A DNA stretch of 64,000 nucleotides, from assembly GCA_044226845.1 (NCBI GenBank), contig JBGAGG010000014.1, forward strand, positions 48,585 through 112,584, written 5' to 3'. Below are positions 34,145-43,625 of this stretch, piece by piece. The notes under the pieces are model-generated. The model ran no database searches. It was not told the DNA's origin and worked only from the letters and a program-made list of their open reading frames with translations. The stretch comes from JAFDZO01 sp044226845 (GTDB lineage: Bacteria; Bacteroidota; Ignavibacteria; Tepidaquicellales; Tepidaquicellaceae). Every line of letters starts with the position of its first letter. Positions within the stretch are counted from its first letter, which is position 1. The position numbers and the translations under genes were made by a program.

Positions 34145-35173
34145 ATGTCTAAAAGATTTTTGCCCGCAATAATACTCATAATTTTTATTTCGACGGGATT
34201 AGTAACTCTGCAAAGCTGCGGAAAAAGCGGCGATAAAAAAGATACTCTGAAAACACAGGGCAATAACGAACTGATAAAAGGCGACAGGATAACTCTGAAG
34301 ATGGTGCCGAAGAAGGGCGAAGTTTTCAGATACGGCATGACTGCAAAGACAAGTCAGAAAGAAAACAGCGCAATGACGGGCGGCAAAGATGTTACTCAGG
34401 ATCAGACAACTTACTACTACTACAGACAGGAAGTAACGGATACGGCTAACGGTGTAACGACGTTCAAAGTGACGTTCGACAGCATAAGCGTAGTTTTTGA
34501 AAACAGACTGCCGGGTGACAGCGTTCAGAAAGTTGTGTATAACTCGAATGTGAAGGATTCTATCTATGGCAAGCCGGATTTTGTTCAGTATAACAGCACG
34601 ATAGGCGAACCGTTTAATATCACAGTAAGCCCGAAGGGTGAGATAGGCGATGTTTACGGATTGCAGAAGATTTATGATAAGATATTCAAGGGCTTCGGCG
34701 ATACGCTGAAGGAAGCGGATAAGTCGCAGATAAAGGAAAGCTTTGGGAATGAGGCGATAAAATCGGTGCTACAGCAGCAGTTTCAGATCTTCCCTGAGAC
34801 GGAAGTGGTGAAGGACAGCGCCTGGACGAGATCATATGATACGCAGCTGCTGGTGTTTCCGGGTAGAAATAGTTTGAGCTATAAGATAATCGATGTGAAG
34901 ACAGAAAACGGCGAGACGATTGTGACAATAGATGCGGATTTATCCACAACGTTATTAAAGGATGAAGTAAAAGATAAGCAGGCAACTTATAAAGTCGAAA
35001 ACTCCAGCTTTAACGGCAAAGGCACGATACTGTTTAATTTGACGCGTGGTTTTGTTGTGAAGAAGGAAACAACGACGAAGATAGATTTGACGCTCAAATT
35101 GACCGGCGGCGGGCAGTCGATGTCGAGCACGCAAAACGTCACCACCCAAATGAACGTAAACATCCTTAAATAA
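34145..35173 (+). CDS. Lipoprotein of unknown function (possibly DUF6263)
   Basis: A 342-residue lipoprotein. The signal peptide ends with LQSC (C25), followed by a charged GKSGDKKD linker. The mature part begins LKMVPKKGEVFRYGMTAKTSQ and is beta-rich throughout, with FKVTFDSISVVFEN and SKGEIGDV-like strands, ending MSSTQNVTTQMNVNILK. The opening resembles DUF6263 lipoproteins of Bacteroidota, but I am not sure. The location is periplasmic or outer membrane. The start is the ATG at 34145; a terminator follows. Codon use is less AT-rich than in the restriction operon next door. Confidence 0.7.
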   Translation: MSKRFLPAIILIIFISTGLVTLQSCGKSGDKKDTLKTQGNNELIKGDRITLKMVPKKGEVFRYGMTAKTSQKENSAMTGGKDVTQDQTTYYYYRQEVTDTANGVTTFKVTFDSISVVFENRLPGDSVQKVVYNSNVKDSIYGKPDFVQYNSTIGEPFNITVSPKGEIGDVYGLQKIYDKIFKGFGDTLKEADKSQIKESFGNEAIKSVLQQQFQIFPETEVVKDSAWTRSYDTQLLVFPGRNSLSYKIIDVKTENGETIVTIDADLSTTLLKDEVKDKQATYKVENSSFNGKGTILFNLTRGFVVKKETTTKIDLTLKLTGGGQSMSSTQNVTTQMNVNILK

Positions 35174-35216
35174 GACAAAAATGAAATATAATATTTTTTT
35201 TAAATTTTGAACTTTT

Positions 35217-35237
35217 AATCCCGCTTCTGGCGGGATT
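35217..35237 (+). terminator. rho-independent terminator
   Basis: An AATCCCGC / GCGGGATT 8-bp stem with a five-base loop, followed by ATTTTTAT. It ends the lipoprotein gene, 44 bases after its stop, and lies 40 bases before upp. Confidence 0.85.
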
Positions 35238-35276
35238 ATTTTTATATAGAAGTTTTTTTAATTTTAATTCTAGAAA

Positions 35277-35921
35277 ATGTTAAAAGTAAACGAAGTCAAT
35301 CATCCATTATTAGCTCATTACTTGACTATTCTGCGAGAAAAAACAACGGCGAAGGCACAATTTAAATCTTCACTTGAAAAAATTTCTTACATTCTTGCTG
35401 TTGAAGTTTTTTCGCATTTAAAAAGCGAAGCCAAGATAGTCGAAACTCCTTTAATGAAAGCTAAAGGCAGTAAAATTAAAAACAAAGTTGTTCTTCTTCC
35501 AATACTCCGCGCAGGGCTTGGTATGACGGAAGGCTTTTTGGAGCTCTACCCTGAAATTATTGTGAGCCATATCGGGTTATACAGAGATGAAGAGAATCTT
35601 AAACCTGTAAAATATTATTTCAAGTTTCCGCAGATTAAAGATAAAGAAAACGTAAACGTAATTATAGTAGACCCCATGGTTGCTACAGGCGGAAGCGTAA
35701 TTTTCACAGTTGAATATCTGCTGAGCATGGGTATAAAAAATATTTCCATCGTTTCACTCATAAGCGCACCTGAAGGCATTAATTCTATTGATAAACGTTT
35801 CAGCGCTCAGGAAAAAGAAAATATGGCTTTTTACACATGCAAAATTGATGAGAAGCTTAACAATAAAGGTTATATTCTGCCGGGTCTTGGCGATGCAGGT
35901 GACAGAATGTTCGGTACTTAA
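35277..35921 (+). CDS. upp: Uracil phosphoribosyltransferase
   Basis: A 214-residue salvage enzyme making UMP from uracil and PRPP. Type I PRTase features are visible: PILRAGLGMTEGF, GLYRDEENLKPVKYYFKFP, the PRPP loop IIVDPMVATGGSV, and the uracil-binding C-terminus YILPGLGDAGDRMFGT. Length is normal for the family. The start is the ATG at 35277. The gene is followed after 16 bases by the RelA/SpoT gene on the same strand, so the two are probably co-transcribed. Confidence 0.96.
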   Translation: MLKVNEVNHPLLAHYLTILREKTTAKAQFKSSLEKISYILAVEVFSHLKSEAKIVETPLMKAKGSKIKNKVVLLPILRAGLGMTEGFLELYPEIIVSHIGLYRDEENLKPVKYYFKFPQIKDKENVNVIIVDPMVATGGSVIFTVEYLLSMGIKNISIVSLISAPEGINSIDKRFSAQEKENMAFYTCKIDEKLNNKGYILPGLGDAGDRMFGT

Positions 35922-35937
35922 AAAATGATTTTATAAA

Positions 35938-38154
35938 ATGCTTTCTACTTTATATAAAAAAAAGTTAGATGAACTATTAACAGTCTGTCATAAAAATATA
36001 CCTGCAAATAAGGTAAATGACAAATTGATCACTCATGCATTTCAGTTTTCACTGGATGCGCATAAGAACGATAAACGTGCATCAGGTGAACCTTTTTTTT
36101 CCCATCCATACGAAGTTGCTACAATTATTGCCCGCGAAATTGCACTCGATGACGTATCGGTAGCAGCCGCACTTTTACATGACGTCGTCGAAGATACAAA
36201 ATTCAATTTAAAAGATATTAAGTTGGAGTTTGGCGATAAGATTGCGGAAATAGTTGACGGAGCTACAAAGATTGACGGTATTTTTGAAAACTATGAGTTA
36301 AAGCAGGTAGAATCCTACCGCAAAATGCTTCTCTCAATGACTTCCGATATTCGTGTAATGCTTATAAAATTTGCCGACAGACTTCACAATCTACGCACAC
36401 TCGAATTTCTTTCTAACCCGCGTCAAATGCGCATGGCACAAGAGACCCTTGAAATTTTTGCACCATTTGCTCACAGATTCGGACTTGCAAACGTAAAAGC
36501 CGAGCTTGAAGATTTATCGTTCAAATATTTAGACAGACCGGCTTACGATGAGCTTGCAAAAAAATTAAATGAAAAGAAAAGAGAGCGCGATAAATTAATA
36601 AACAGATTTATAGATCCCATCAGACAAAAACTCGCTACAGAAGGATATAAATTTGAAATTTACGGAAGAGCTAAACACTTATACAGTATCTATAAAAAAA
36701 TTAAAGCCCGCAATAAAAGTTTTGATGAGCTTTATGATTTATTTGCAGTAAGAATAGTACTCGATACACAGGATAAAAACGACTGCTTTTCAGCTTACGG
36801 AATTTGCTCAAGCATCTACATTCCTAATCCGGACAGATTCAAAGATTATATTTCTTTACCAAAGCAAAACGGATATCAATCCATCCATACTACGCTTGTG
36901 AGTAAAGAAGGTAAGATGGTCGAAGTTCAGATAAGAACTAAAGACATGCACGAAGTTGCTGAGAAAGGTGTTGCTGCCCACTGGAAGTATAAAGAGAATA
37001 CAAATATTAATGATGAAAATCTTGAGAACTGGATGAAGTCAGTAAGAGAATCTTTGGAGAATGCGACAAAAGATGAGTCATCTTCCGCAATTATGGACAG
37101 CTTCAAGCTCAATCTTTACCAAGACGAAATTTATTGCTTCACACCTAAGGGAGAGCTGAAAGTTTTGCCTGCCGGCGCAACGGCTGTAGACTTTGCTTTT
37201 GACATTCATACTGAAGTCGGATACAAATGTATAGGAGCAAAGATAAACGGAAAGATTGTAACACTTGATACAAAATTAAAAAGCGGTGACCAGATAGAAA
37301 TTATTACATCTAAAAGTCAGACACCCAAAAGAGATTGGGAGAAATTTGTTGTTACTCACAAAGCAAAATCTGATATAAGAAAATATTTCAACACAGAAAA
37401 AAGAGTTCTTTCAGGCAAAGGAAAAGAAATCTGGGAAAAGAAAGTAAAGAAGCACAAACTTCATTTCAATGAAGAGTTATTTTTAAAAGTTATACACAAG
37501 TTAAAACATAAAGAGCTTTCGCAGTTCTACCTGGAAGTTGCAGGCGATGAAAAGAAAGCCGATGAAGCAATTGATATTTTATCCGATGTTAATAAAATTC
37601 AGAATCTCGATAAAAGTCCACAGCTTATTGAAAAAATTGCTAAGTCAACAGACCCGGCTGCCTCATTTGATAAATTTGTTAGTGATGCAAGATCCAATCA
37701 AAGTAAGATTTCCATAGGAGATTCATCACTTGCAGACCTGCAGTATTCTTTTGCAAAATGCTGTCACCCGATACCCGGAGATGAAGTAATAGGTTTTATT
37801 ACAAAGACTGAAGGTGTTAAAATTCACAGAAAAAATTGCAAAAATCTTGTTCATTTGTTCTTACAGGATCCGCACAGAGTTGTTGATATAAACTGGAGTG
37901 ATAGCGGTACAGGCGATTTCACAGCAGGGATTAAGATTATAGGCGAAGACCGCGCAGGTATTTTAAATGACATTACGAACACAATTTCTAAAAATTACAA
38001 AGTAAATATTAAAAGTGTAAACGTTGTTACCAAAGCATCAATGTTCGAAGGCAATTTTATTCTGCAAATTTCAAATCTCAAACAGCTTAACGACATAATA
38101 GAAAAAATAAATCAACAGGAAGGTGTTTTCAGCGCTTCCCGCTTTGATGAATAA
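35938..38154 (+). CDS. rel: Bifunctional (p)ppGpp synthetase/hydrolase (RelA/SpoT homologue)
   Basis: A 738-residue Rsh enzyme controlling the stringent response. The HD hydrolase domain is intact: FFSHPYEVA, AALLHDVVEDTKF and IKFADRLHNLRTL. The synthetase domain has GRAKHLYSIYKKI, LYDLFAVRIVL, GYQSIHTTL and VEVQIRT followed by HWKYKE. A TGS domain (YCFTPKGELKVLPAGATAVDFAFDIHT) and a C-terminal ACT domain (GIKIIGEDRAGILNDIT) are both present. Keeping the HD residues means it should both make and break the alarmone. A single long Rsh is usual in this phylum. The start is the ATG at 35938. Confidence 0.96.
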   Translation: MLSTLYKKKLDELLTVCHKNIPANKVNDKLITHAFQFSLDAHKNDKRASGEPFFSHPYEVATIIAREIALDDVSVAAALLHDVVEDTKFNLKDIKLEFGDKIAEIVDGATKIDGIFENYELKQVESYRKMLLSMTSDIRVMLIKFADRLHNLRTLEFLSNPRQMRMAQETLEIFAPFAHRFGLANVKAELEDLSFKYLDRPAYDELAKKLNEKKRERDKLINRFIDPIRQKLATEGYKFEIYGRAKHLYSIYKKIKARNKSFDELYDLFAVRIVLDTQDKNDCFSAYGICSSIYIPNPDRFKDYISLPKQNGYQSIHTTLVSKEGKMVEVQIRTKDMHEVAEKGVAAHWKYKENTNINDENLENWMKSVRESLENATKDESSSAIMDSFKLNLYQDEIYCFTPKGELKVLPAGATAVDFAFDIHTEVGYKCIGAKINGKIVTLDTKLKSGDQIEIITSKSQTPKRDWEKFVVTHKAKSDIRKYFNTEKRVLSGKGKEIWEKKVKKHKLHFNEELFLKVIHKLKHKELSQFYLEVAGDEKKADEAIDILSDVNKIQNLDKSPQLIEKIAKSTDPAASFDKFVSDARSNQSKISIGDSSLADLQYSFAKCCHPIPGDEVIGFITKTEGVKIHRKNCKNLVHLFLQDPHRVVDINWSDSGTGDFTAGIKIIGEDRAGILNDITNTISKNYKVNIKSVNVVTKASMFEGNFILQISNLKQLNDIIEKINQQEGVFSASRFDE

Positions 38155-38179
38155 TTTATAAAATTAATAATTCCCTTTT

Positions 38180-39247
38180 ATGAAAAAATTTATCCCAGTA
38201 TTTCTCGTTGCAATAGTCTGTATTTATCTTTTCACAGGTAGTAAAAACATATCTGTTACAAATACTTCTGAAGATACTTTATATTATGAAGGCGAAAAAC
38301 ATTTTAAGAATATTAAGCAATTAACATTCGGCGGTGAAAATGCCGAAGCATATTTTTCCTTCGACGGAAAAAAACTTTCTTTTCAAACTACACGAGAAGG
38401 CCATGAATGTGACCAGATCTACAAAATGAACATTGACGGTACAGACCAGACTTTAGTAAGCACAGGAAAGGGGAGAACTACATGCGCATACTATATGCCT
38501 GATAATAAACATATACTTTTTGCATCTACGCATTTAGTAAGTGATCTGTGCCCGCCGAAGCCTGATTTAAGAAAGGGCTATGTATGGGCATTGTATGACT
38601 CATACGATATTTTTGTTGCCACAGAAAGCGGTGAGATTGTAAAACAGCTTACAAATGAAAAAGCTTATGATGCAGAGGCAACTATTTCCCCTATGGGAGA
38701 CAGGATAGTATTTACATCTACACGTAACGGTGATATTGATCTATACAGCATGAATTTAGACGGCACCGATATAAAACAACTGACTGATGAATTAGGCTAT
38801 GACGGCGGCGCATTTTATTCTTCCGACGGAAAAAAAATTGTATACAGAAGGACAAGATTTGAAAATGAAGAATCAAAGGAAAAATATAAAGAACTTTTAG
38901 GTCAGGGATTAATAAGGCCAACACTTTTAGATATATATGTAATGGATGCTGACGGCAGTAATAAAACACGAATAACTCACAATACTTCAGCGAACTTTGC
39001 ACCTTACTTTTTTCCTGACGGAAAAAGAATTTTATTCTGCTCCAATATAGAAGATCCGCAGGGAAGAAATTTTGATATCTATGCAATCAATATTGACGGA
39101 ACGAATCTTGAAAAGATAACTAACTGTCCTGAGTTTGACGGCTTCCCAATGTTTTCTCCTGACGGAAAGAAATTAGTATTCTGCTCAAACAGAAATGACA
39201 GAATAAAAGGTGAGACAAATGTATTTATTTGTGACTGGGTGGATTAG
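38180..39247 (+). CDS. TolB-like PD40 beta-propeller protein
   Basis: A 355-residue protein with one N-terminal hydrophobic segment (residues about 4-20) that acts as a signal or anchor. The rest is about six WD40-like PD40 blades of the TolB kind, such as PMGDRIVFTSTRNGDIDLYSMN, PDGKRILFC and SPDGKKLVFCSNRND. TolB in Proteobacteria is part of the Tol-Pal envelope system. Here, without tolA, tolQ, tolR or pal nearby, the protein is only known to be a periplasmic propeller. The start is the ATG at 38180, 23 bases after the rel stop. Confidence 0.8.
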   Translation: MKKFIPVFLVAIVCIYLFTGSKNISVTNTSEDTLYYEGEKHFKNIKQLTFGGENAEAYFSFDGKKLSFQTTREGHECDQIYKMNIDGTDQTLVSTGKGRTTCAYYMPDNKHILFASTHLVSDLCPPKPDLRKGYVWALYDSYDIFVATESGEIVKQLTNEKAYDAEATISPMGDRIVFTSTRNGDIDLYSMNLDGTDIKQLTDELGYDGGAFYSSDGKKIVYRRTRFENEESKEKYKELLGQGLIRPTLLDIYVMDADGSNKTRITHNTSANFAPYFFPDGKRILFCSNIEDPQGRNFDIYAINIDGTNLEKITNCPEFDGFPMFSPDGKKLVFCSNRNDRIKGETNVFICDWVD

Positions 39248-39248
39248 T

Positions 39249-39614
39249 TTATACGTACTCGCAGGTAACAGCTGCGCAAGCATAATCTTCTGTGTGAGAG
39301 ATGCTTACATGATAAATTAGTTTTGAATATTCGTTATCAGCTATATGATGAATGTAAGGCTTACCTCTTTTGTCGTTTAAGATCTCAATATCTTTCCACT
39401 TGAAATCTTTTCCAATGCCGGTTCCAATAGATTTTGAATAAGCTTCTTTCGCAGCGAATCTTCCCGCGAAATGAAGCTCAGGTTTTGAATATGTTTTACA
39501 GTAGGCAATTTCAGCATCAGTTAAAATTCTCTGAAAGAATCTATCGCCATGCTCCTCCATTATTTTTTTAATTCGTTTCACCTCTATAATATCTACTCCG
39601 ACTCCCTTAATCAT
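39249..39614 (-). CDS. acpS: Holo-[acyl-carrier-protein] synthase
   Basis: A 121-residue enzyme that moves phosphopantetheine from CoA to acyl carrier protein. The conserved magnesium-binding D of VGVDIIEVKRIKKI is near the N-terminus, FAGRFAAKEAYSKSIGTG contains the conserved glutamate, and VSISHTEDYACAAV is the C-terminal block. The length is normal. The start ATG overlaps the stop of the HAD gene upstream (ATGA), suggesting coupled translation. Confidence 0.95.
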   Translation of the reverse strand: MIKGVGVDIIEVKRIKKIMEEHGDRFFQRILTDAEIAYCKTYSKPELHFAGRFAAKEAYSKSIGTGIGKDFKWKDIEILNDKRGKPYIHHIADNEYSKLIYHVSISHTEDYACAAVTCEYV

Positions 39615-40297
39615 AATAATCCATTTTCCTTTTTAACGATCTTAATCAATTCTCTTATATCATTTATATCATAATCAGAATCAGGATTTTCCGTGTTAAA
39701 TGTATCACCGTATCTTGCAAACACCGTTTTCATCCCGACAACTTTTGCGCCGACCATATCACGCTCAGCCCAGTCACCAATCATTAAACATTCTTCTGCT
39801 TTAAGATTTAATTCTTTCAATGCAAGATTGAATGGAACCGGAGAAGGCTTTCGTTCGCGCGCTTCATCATAGGTAATAATTACATCGAAGATGTGATGAA
39901 GATTAAGGTAGGATAATCTAAGCCATGCTTCTTTTGATGGAGCATCCGAAACTATTGCAAGCTTAATTCCCATCTTTATTAGCTCAATGAGAGTTGAATA
40001 AACTCCGGGGTAAGTTTTTAAATTTGCTTCCCGTTCTATTCTGTAAGCTACAATTCCTGCAGATAAAATTTTGTAATCTATTTTTCCCAGTAAGTCAGTC
40101 AGCATCTGATCGAAGACTGTCTGGAATTCTATTCCCTGGTCTTTATAAATTGCATCTATTCTTGCCTTTGCTTCTTCAAATGAAAGATTTAAACCGGCAT
40201 CCTGCATTGCAATAATTGCAGCACGGACTGCGCCGTTTTTCATAAGCATAAAATCCATTAACGTATTATCTAAATCAAATACTATCGCTTTTATCAA
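39611..40297 (-). CDS. HAD-superfamily hydrolase
   Basis: A 228-residue phosphatase-type HAD. Motif I is VFDLDNTLMD with the nucleophile Asp, motif II VSDAPSK, motif III the lysine in KPSPVPFN, and motif IV MIGDWAERDMVGAK. A helical C1 cap sits between motifs I and II. It is similar in layout to YjjG/phosphoglycolate-phosphatase-like enzymes, but the substrate is not deducible. The apparent start is TTG (40295-40297). It is coupled to acpS by a 4-base overlap. Confidence 0.88.
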   Translation of the reverse strand: MIKAIVFDLDNTLMDFMLMKNGAVRAAIIAMQDAGLNLSFEEAKARIDAIYKDQGIEFQTVFDQMLTDLLGKIDYKILSAGIVAYRIEREANLKTYPGVYSTLIELIKMGIKLAIVSDAPSKEAWLRLSYLNLHHIFDVIITYDEARERKPSPVPFNLALKELNLKAEECLMIGDWAERDMVGAKVVGMKTVFARYGDTFNTENPDSDYDINDIRELIKIVKKENGLL

Positions 40298-40314
40298 TTG
40301 TTTTGTAATTAAAA

Positions 40315-40761
40315 TTAATTTTTACTGCACTCTTTGCAGACGCCGAAAAACTCCAGCGAGTGTGAAATATCTTTATAACCTTTTTTTACCAGCATCTTTT
40401 CAATTTCTTTAGTAAGGCATTGTTCAACGTTTTCAATCTTCTTACATTTCTTACAGACTATGTGATGATGGTGATGACGGTCAAATACAAGTTCGTAACG
40501 TTTGAACTCATCCCTGAAATTCACTTCAGAAACAATTTTCAATTCTACAAAAAGATTTACAGTGCGGTAAATCGTAGCAAGGTCTATTTTTTTGTTAAGG
40601 TTCTCTTTGTTTATAAGCTCATGAATTTCTGACATCGTAAGAGGATTATGATTCGATTTTAGAATCTTTAAAACTCCTAAACGCGGCAAAGTTATTCTCT
40701 GTGAATTCTCCTGCAGCACAAGCTTAAATTCATCGTACGACATTTTATCTGTTTTCATCAT
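40315..40761 (-). CDS. Fur-family metal-responsive regulator
   Basis: A 148-residue repressor of the Fur/PerR/Zur family. The N-terminal winged helix reads RITLPRLGVLKILKSNHNPLTMSEIHELI and DLATIYRTVNLFVELKIV. The metal and dimer part has FDRHHHHHIVCKKCKKIENVEQC, with a CxxC zinc site, and a second C..C pair near the end (GVCKEC). Whether it senses iron, zinc or peroxide is not certain from sequence. The start is one of two adjacent ATG codons at 40756-40761. It is followed by the HAD and acpS genes. Confidence 0.92.
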   Translation of the reverse strand: MMKTDKMSYDEFKLVLQENSQRITLPRLGVLKILKSNHNPLTMSEIHELINKENLNKKIDLATIYRTVNLFVELKIVSEVNFRDEFKRYELVFDRHHHHHIVCKKCKKIENVEQCLTKEIEKMLVKKGYKDISHSLEFFGVCKECSKN

Positions 40762-40763
40762 TG

Positions 40764-40789
40764 TAATTATTTCTCGTAATTATTTCTCG
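40764..40789. repeat. 13-bp tandem duplication at the hbd stop
   Basis: TAATTATTTCTCG is repeated twice in a row, with a third partial copy TAATTATAAAA continuing into the gene. The hbd stop lies in the second unit, so slippage has duplicated the end of the gene. Confidence 0.7.
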
Positions 40790-41649
40790 TAATTATAAAA
40801 TCCTTTTTTTGTTTTTCTTCCCAGCAAATTAGCATCAACCATTTTTTTCTGAATAAAATTCGGACGGTATTTTGCATCGTTAAAAAATGCATCGTATACT
40901 GATTTTGTCACGGAAAAGTTAACGTCTATTCCGATTAAATCCATAAGTTCAAAAGGACCCATTGCGAAACCACCGCAGGATTTCATAACACTGTCAATTG
41001 TTTTTACATCAGAAGTGCCTTCGCTTAAAATTCTTAACGCTTCGCCGTAGAACGGACGTGCAATTCTGTTCACTATAAATGCCGGAGTATCTTTTGCAAG
41101 TACAGGCACTTTTTTTATTGCAAGAGTTAATTCAGTTGTAATCTTAATTGCTTCCGCAGAAGTAAAATCCCCTTTCACAATTTCAACAAGCTTCATTATA
41201 TTAGCCGGATTGAAAAAATGCATGCCTATAACGCGCTCAGGATTTTTCTTTACGATCGTTGATATTGTTGTTATTGAAAGAGAAGATGTATTAGTGGAAA
41301 AAATTACATCGTCATGGCAAATGTTATCCAGATCGGTAAAGATTTTTTTCTTTAAGTCCATGCTTTCGGGGGCAGCTTCAATAATAAAATCTGCGCCGGA
41401 AAAAGAATTAAAGTCTGCAGTAAAATTTATTCTGCTTAGGATCTGTTCTTTTGCTTCGGCAGTGATTTTATTTTTCTCAACGCCCTTTTGTAAATCTTTA
41501 TCAATGGATGTCTTTGCATTTGAAATGATTTCATCGTTTATATCATAAAGAATGGTATTATATCCCGCCGTTGCCGTAGAAATTGCGATTCCTCTGCCCA
41601 TCGTCCCTGAACCAATTACTCCGATTGTTTTTATATCGCTAAAATTCAT
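40780..41649 (-). CDS. hbd: 3-hydroxybutyryl-CoA dehydrogenase
   Basis: A 289-residue NAD-dependent enzyme interconverting acetoacetyl-CoA and 3-hydroxybutyryl-CoA. The Rossmann motif GVIGSGTMGRGIA is at about 11-23. The catalytic His lies in VIGMHFFNPANIMKLVEIVKG with the following Glu. FIVNRIARPFYGEALRIL and GFAMGPFELMDLIGIDV mark the C-terminal dimer domain. It ends KKGFYNYEK. A 13-base tandem duplication covers the stop codon. No thiolase or crotonase gene is adjacent. Confidence 0.94.
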   Translation of the reverse strand: MNFSDIKTIGVIGSGTMGRGIAISTATAGYNTILYDINDEIISNAKTSIDKDLQKGVEKNKITAEAKEQILSRINFTADFNSFSGADFIIEAAPESMDLKKKIFTDLDNICHDDVIFSTNTSSLSITTISTIVKKNPERVIGMHFFNPANIMKLVEIVKGDFTSAEAIKITTELTLAIKKVPVLAKDTPAFIVNRIARPFYGEALRILSEGTSDVKTIDSVMKSCGGFAMGPFELMDLIGIDVNFSVTKSVYDAFFNDAKYRPNFIQKKMVDANLLGRKTKKGFYNYEK

Positions 41650-41743
41650 TTTTATAATTTGTTATACAATTTGCGTTTTTCAGAGGAGAAATTAAATTCA
41701 AAAAAGATTCTTTTATAGCTATTTTAAAGCTTAAAACAACTAT

Positions 41744-42248
41744 ATGAAATTTATATGGATAAGCGGCTCTATTAATTCAGGTAAAAGCACATTAGCAGCA
41801 ATACTGAACAAGCGAATTAGAAAATCCGTAAACATTGAATGTGATGCATTAAGACACTTTGCCACTCATGAAAAACTGGATAACCTTATTGATTTTATCT
41901 TAGAAGACTCACTTAACCTTGCAAAGAAATGGATTGAACGTCTATCTTCCGATTATAACCTGGCCAGTTTATGGTAAAGGTTTAAAGAAGCTGATAAGTT
42001 ATTCTAAAGAGTTTGGCATTGAACCGGTTATAATAAATTTAACTCCTTCCAAAGATACTGCAAAGCAAAACAGAGGAGAAAGAGAACTCACTGAAAAAGA
42101 GCTTAGCAGGATAGAATATATGTACGAAGTTGAAAATTTAGGAATTCCTGCAATCGGATTTTCGATAGACAATACTAATCAGACCGTTAACGAAACAATA
42201 ACAGAAGTTATGAACTACATTAATAGTTTTGCAAAGCCTTACTTATAA
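41744..42248 (+). pseudogene. Frameshifted small P-loop kinase (APS-kinase/AAA_33-like)
   Basis: Two frames join into one P-loop protein of about 170 residues. The first (41744-41977) has MKFIWISGSINSGKST and DALRHF. The second, in the +1 frame, has GLNVYLPIITWPVYG and, near the end, RELTEKELSRIEYMYE. The junction lies at about 41932-41945. The surrounding sequence suggests the ancestral order WIERGLNVY, lost by deletion of one of two adjacent GGATTGAACGT copies (11 bases). Probably inactive now. The 3' end overlaps the end of folC by 10 bases. Confidence 0.7.
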
Positions 42249-43516
42249 TATTTATTATACATTTCCAGAAACTCACTCACTAAAAAGAAAGAGCCTGTTA
42301 TTAGAATCATATCTTTTTTATCTGTTAAACTAAGAGCGTGACTGAATGCATCGTTCAAATTCTGTACAGGAATAAATTTTAATTTATTCCTAACAGCTTC
42401 AAATAATTTTTGCGGTTCCTCAGCTCGCGGATAAAGCGGTCTGGTTAAAATAATTTTGGCATCAAGCTTAGAGAGAATGTTAAGGCATTTCCGGTAATTT
42501 TTATCCTTCATCATACCAAAAAGTATAACAAGCTTTTTATATTTAAAATATTTCAGGTTGGCTGCAATATTTTCAAAAGCCTGTTCATTGTGAGAAACAT
42601 CTGTTACAATTTTTGGAGACGATTTTATTGTATCAAACCTTCCGTAAAAATTTGAATTATTTTTTATATTAGATAATCCTTTTTGAATAATACTTTTTGA
42701 AAAAGGAATTTTGTTTTTATCGGAAAGAGTTTGTATTGCCGTCAGAGTTGTTCGCAAATTATTTATCTGATAATCTCCTATAACGGGAAAATTAAATTTT
42801 TGATTTTCAAATTTGAAATCTATTCCCTTTTCACTCCGCTTAGTTATTCTGATTTCTTTTCTGGAAGAATTTATCAATTTAGAATTTGTTGTCTCTGCCT
42901 TCTTCTTTATCTCTTTTAAAGCTGCGGGTTTGAGATTGCCAACAACAATAGGAGTATTTTTCTTTATTATTCCGGCTTTTTCATAGGCGATTTTCTCAAT
43001 TGTATCTCCGAGAAAATCTACATGGTCAATAGCAATTGTTGTGATTACCGATATCTCAGGAAGAAGAACATTCGTTGAGTCCAGTCTTCCGCCAAGTCCC
43101 GTTTCAATTACAGCGTAATCAACTTTTTTCTTAGAGAAATATTCAAACGCCATTGCAGTAGCGACTTCAAAAAAACTCGGCTCTATCTTTTTTATTAGCG
43201 GATTTATCTTGTTGGTAAAATCTATAATAAATTTCTTTGAAGCCCATTCACCGTTCACTAAAATCCTTTCGCGGAAATCCGAGATATGGGGAGAAGTGTA
43301 TAATCCGCATCTGAAACCTTTTTCAATCAGTATAGAGTTTATTATAGAAGAGACTGACCCTTTTCCGTTAGTTCCTGCAATGTGAACAGACTTAAAGTTC
43401 TTTTCAGGATTTCCGAGAAAGCTTAGCAGCTTTTTTATATTACTTAGATTATATTTTATTCCTCTTCTTTCAAGTTTGAAAAGGTATTCTATGGTTTTAT
43501 TGTAGTCAGTAAACAA
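42239..43516 (-). CDS. folC: Folylpolyglutamate synthase / dihydrofolate synthase
   Basis: A 425-residue Mur-ligase-fold enzyme adding glutamate to folates. Features: the P-loop HIAGTNGKGSVSS near 45, ISDFRERILVNGEW, ETGLGGRLDSTN, TTIAIDHVDFLGDTIEKIA, and VVTDVSHNEQAF with the C-terminal domain DKDMILITGSFFLVSEFL. The apparent start is TTG at 43514-43516. It converges with the frameshifted kinase. Ordinary housekeeping gene. Confidence 0.94.
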   Translation of the reverse strand: MFTDYNKTIEYLFKLERRGIKYNLSNIKKLLSFLGNPEKNFKSVHIAGTNGKGSVSSIINSILIEKGFRCGLYTSPHISDFRERILVNGEWASKKFIIDFTNKINPLIKKIEPSFFEVATAMAFEYFSKKKVDYAVIETGLGGRLDSTNVLLPEISVITTIAIDHVDFLGDTIEKIAYEKAGIIKKNTPIVVGNLKPAALKEIKKKAETTNSKLINSSRKEIRITKRSEKGIDFKFENQKFNFPVIGDYQINNLRTTLTAIQTLSDKNKIPFSKSIIQKGLSNIKNNSNFYGRFDTIKSSPKIVTDVSHNEQAFENIAANLKYFKYKKLVILFGMMKDKNYRKCLNILSKLDAKIILTRPLYPRAEEPQKLFEAVRNKLKFIPVQNLNDAFSHALSLTDKKDMILITGSFFLVSEFLEMYNKYYK

Positions 43517-43625
43517 GTTGTAAAATTTTAGAGTGTAATTTACTTCAATCCTTAAACTAATTAAATGCTAAAGTCCCCTCTATTTAAATATTATGTGAGT
43601 ATATTTTTAATTAATTTGTTCTTTT

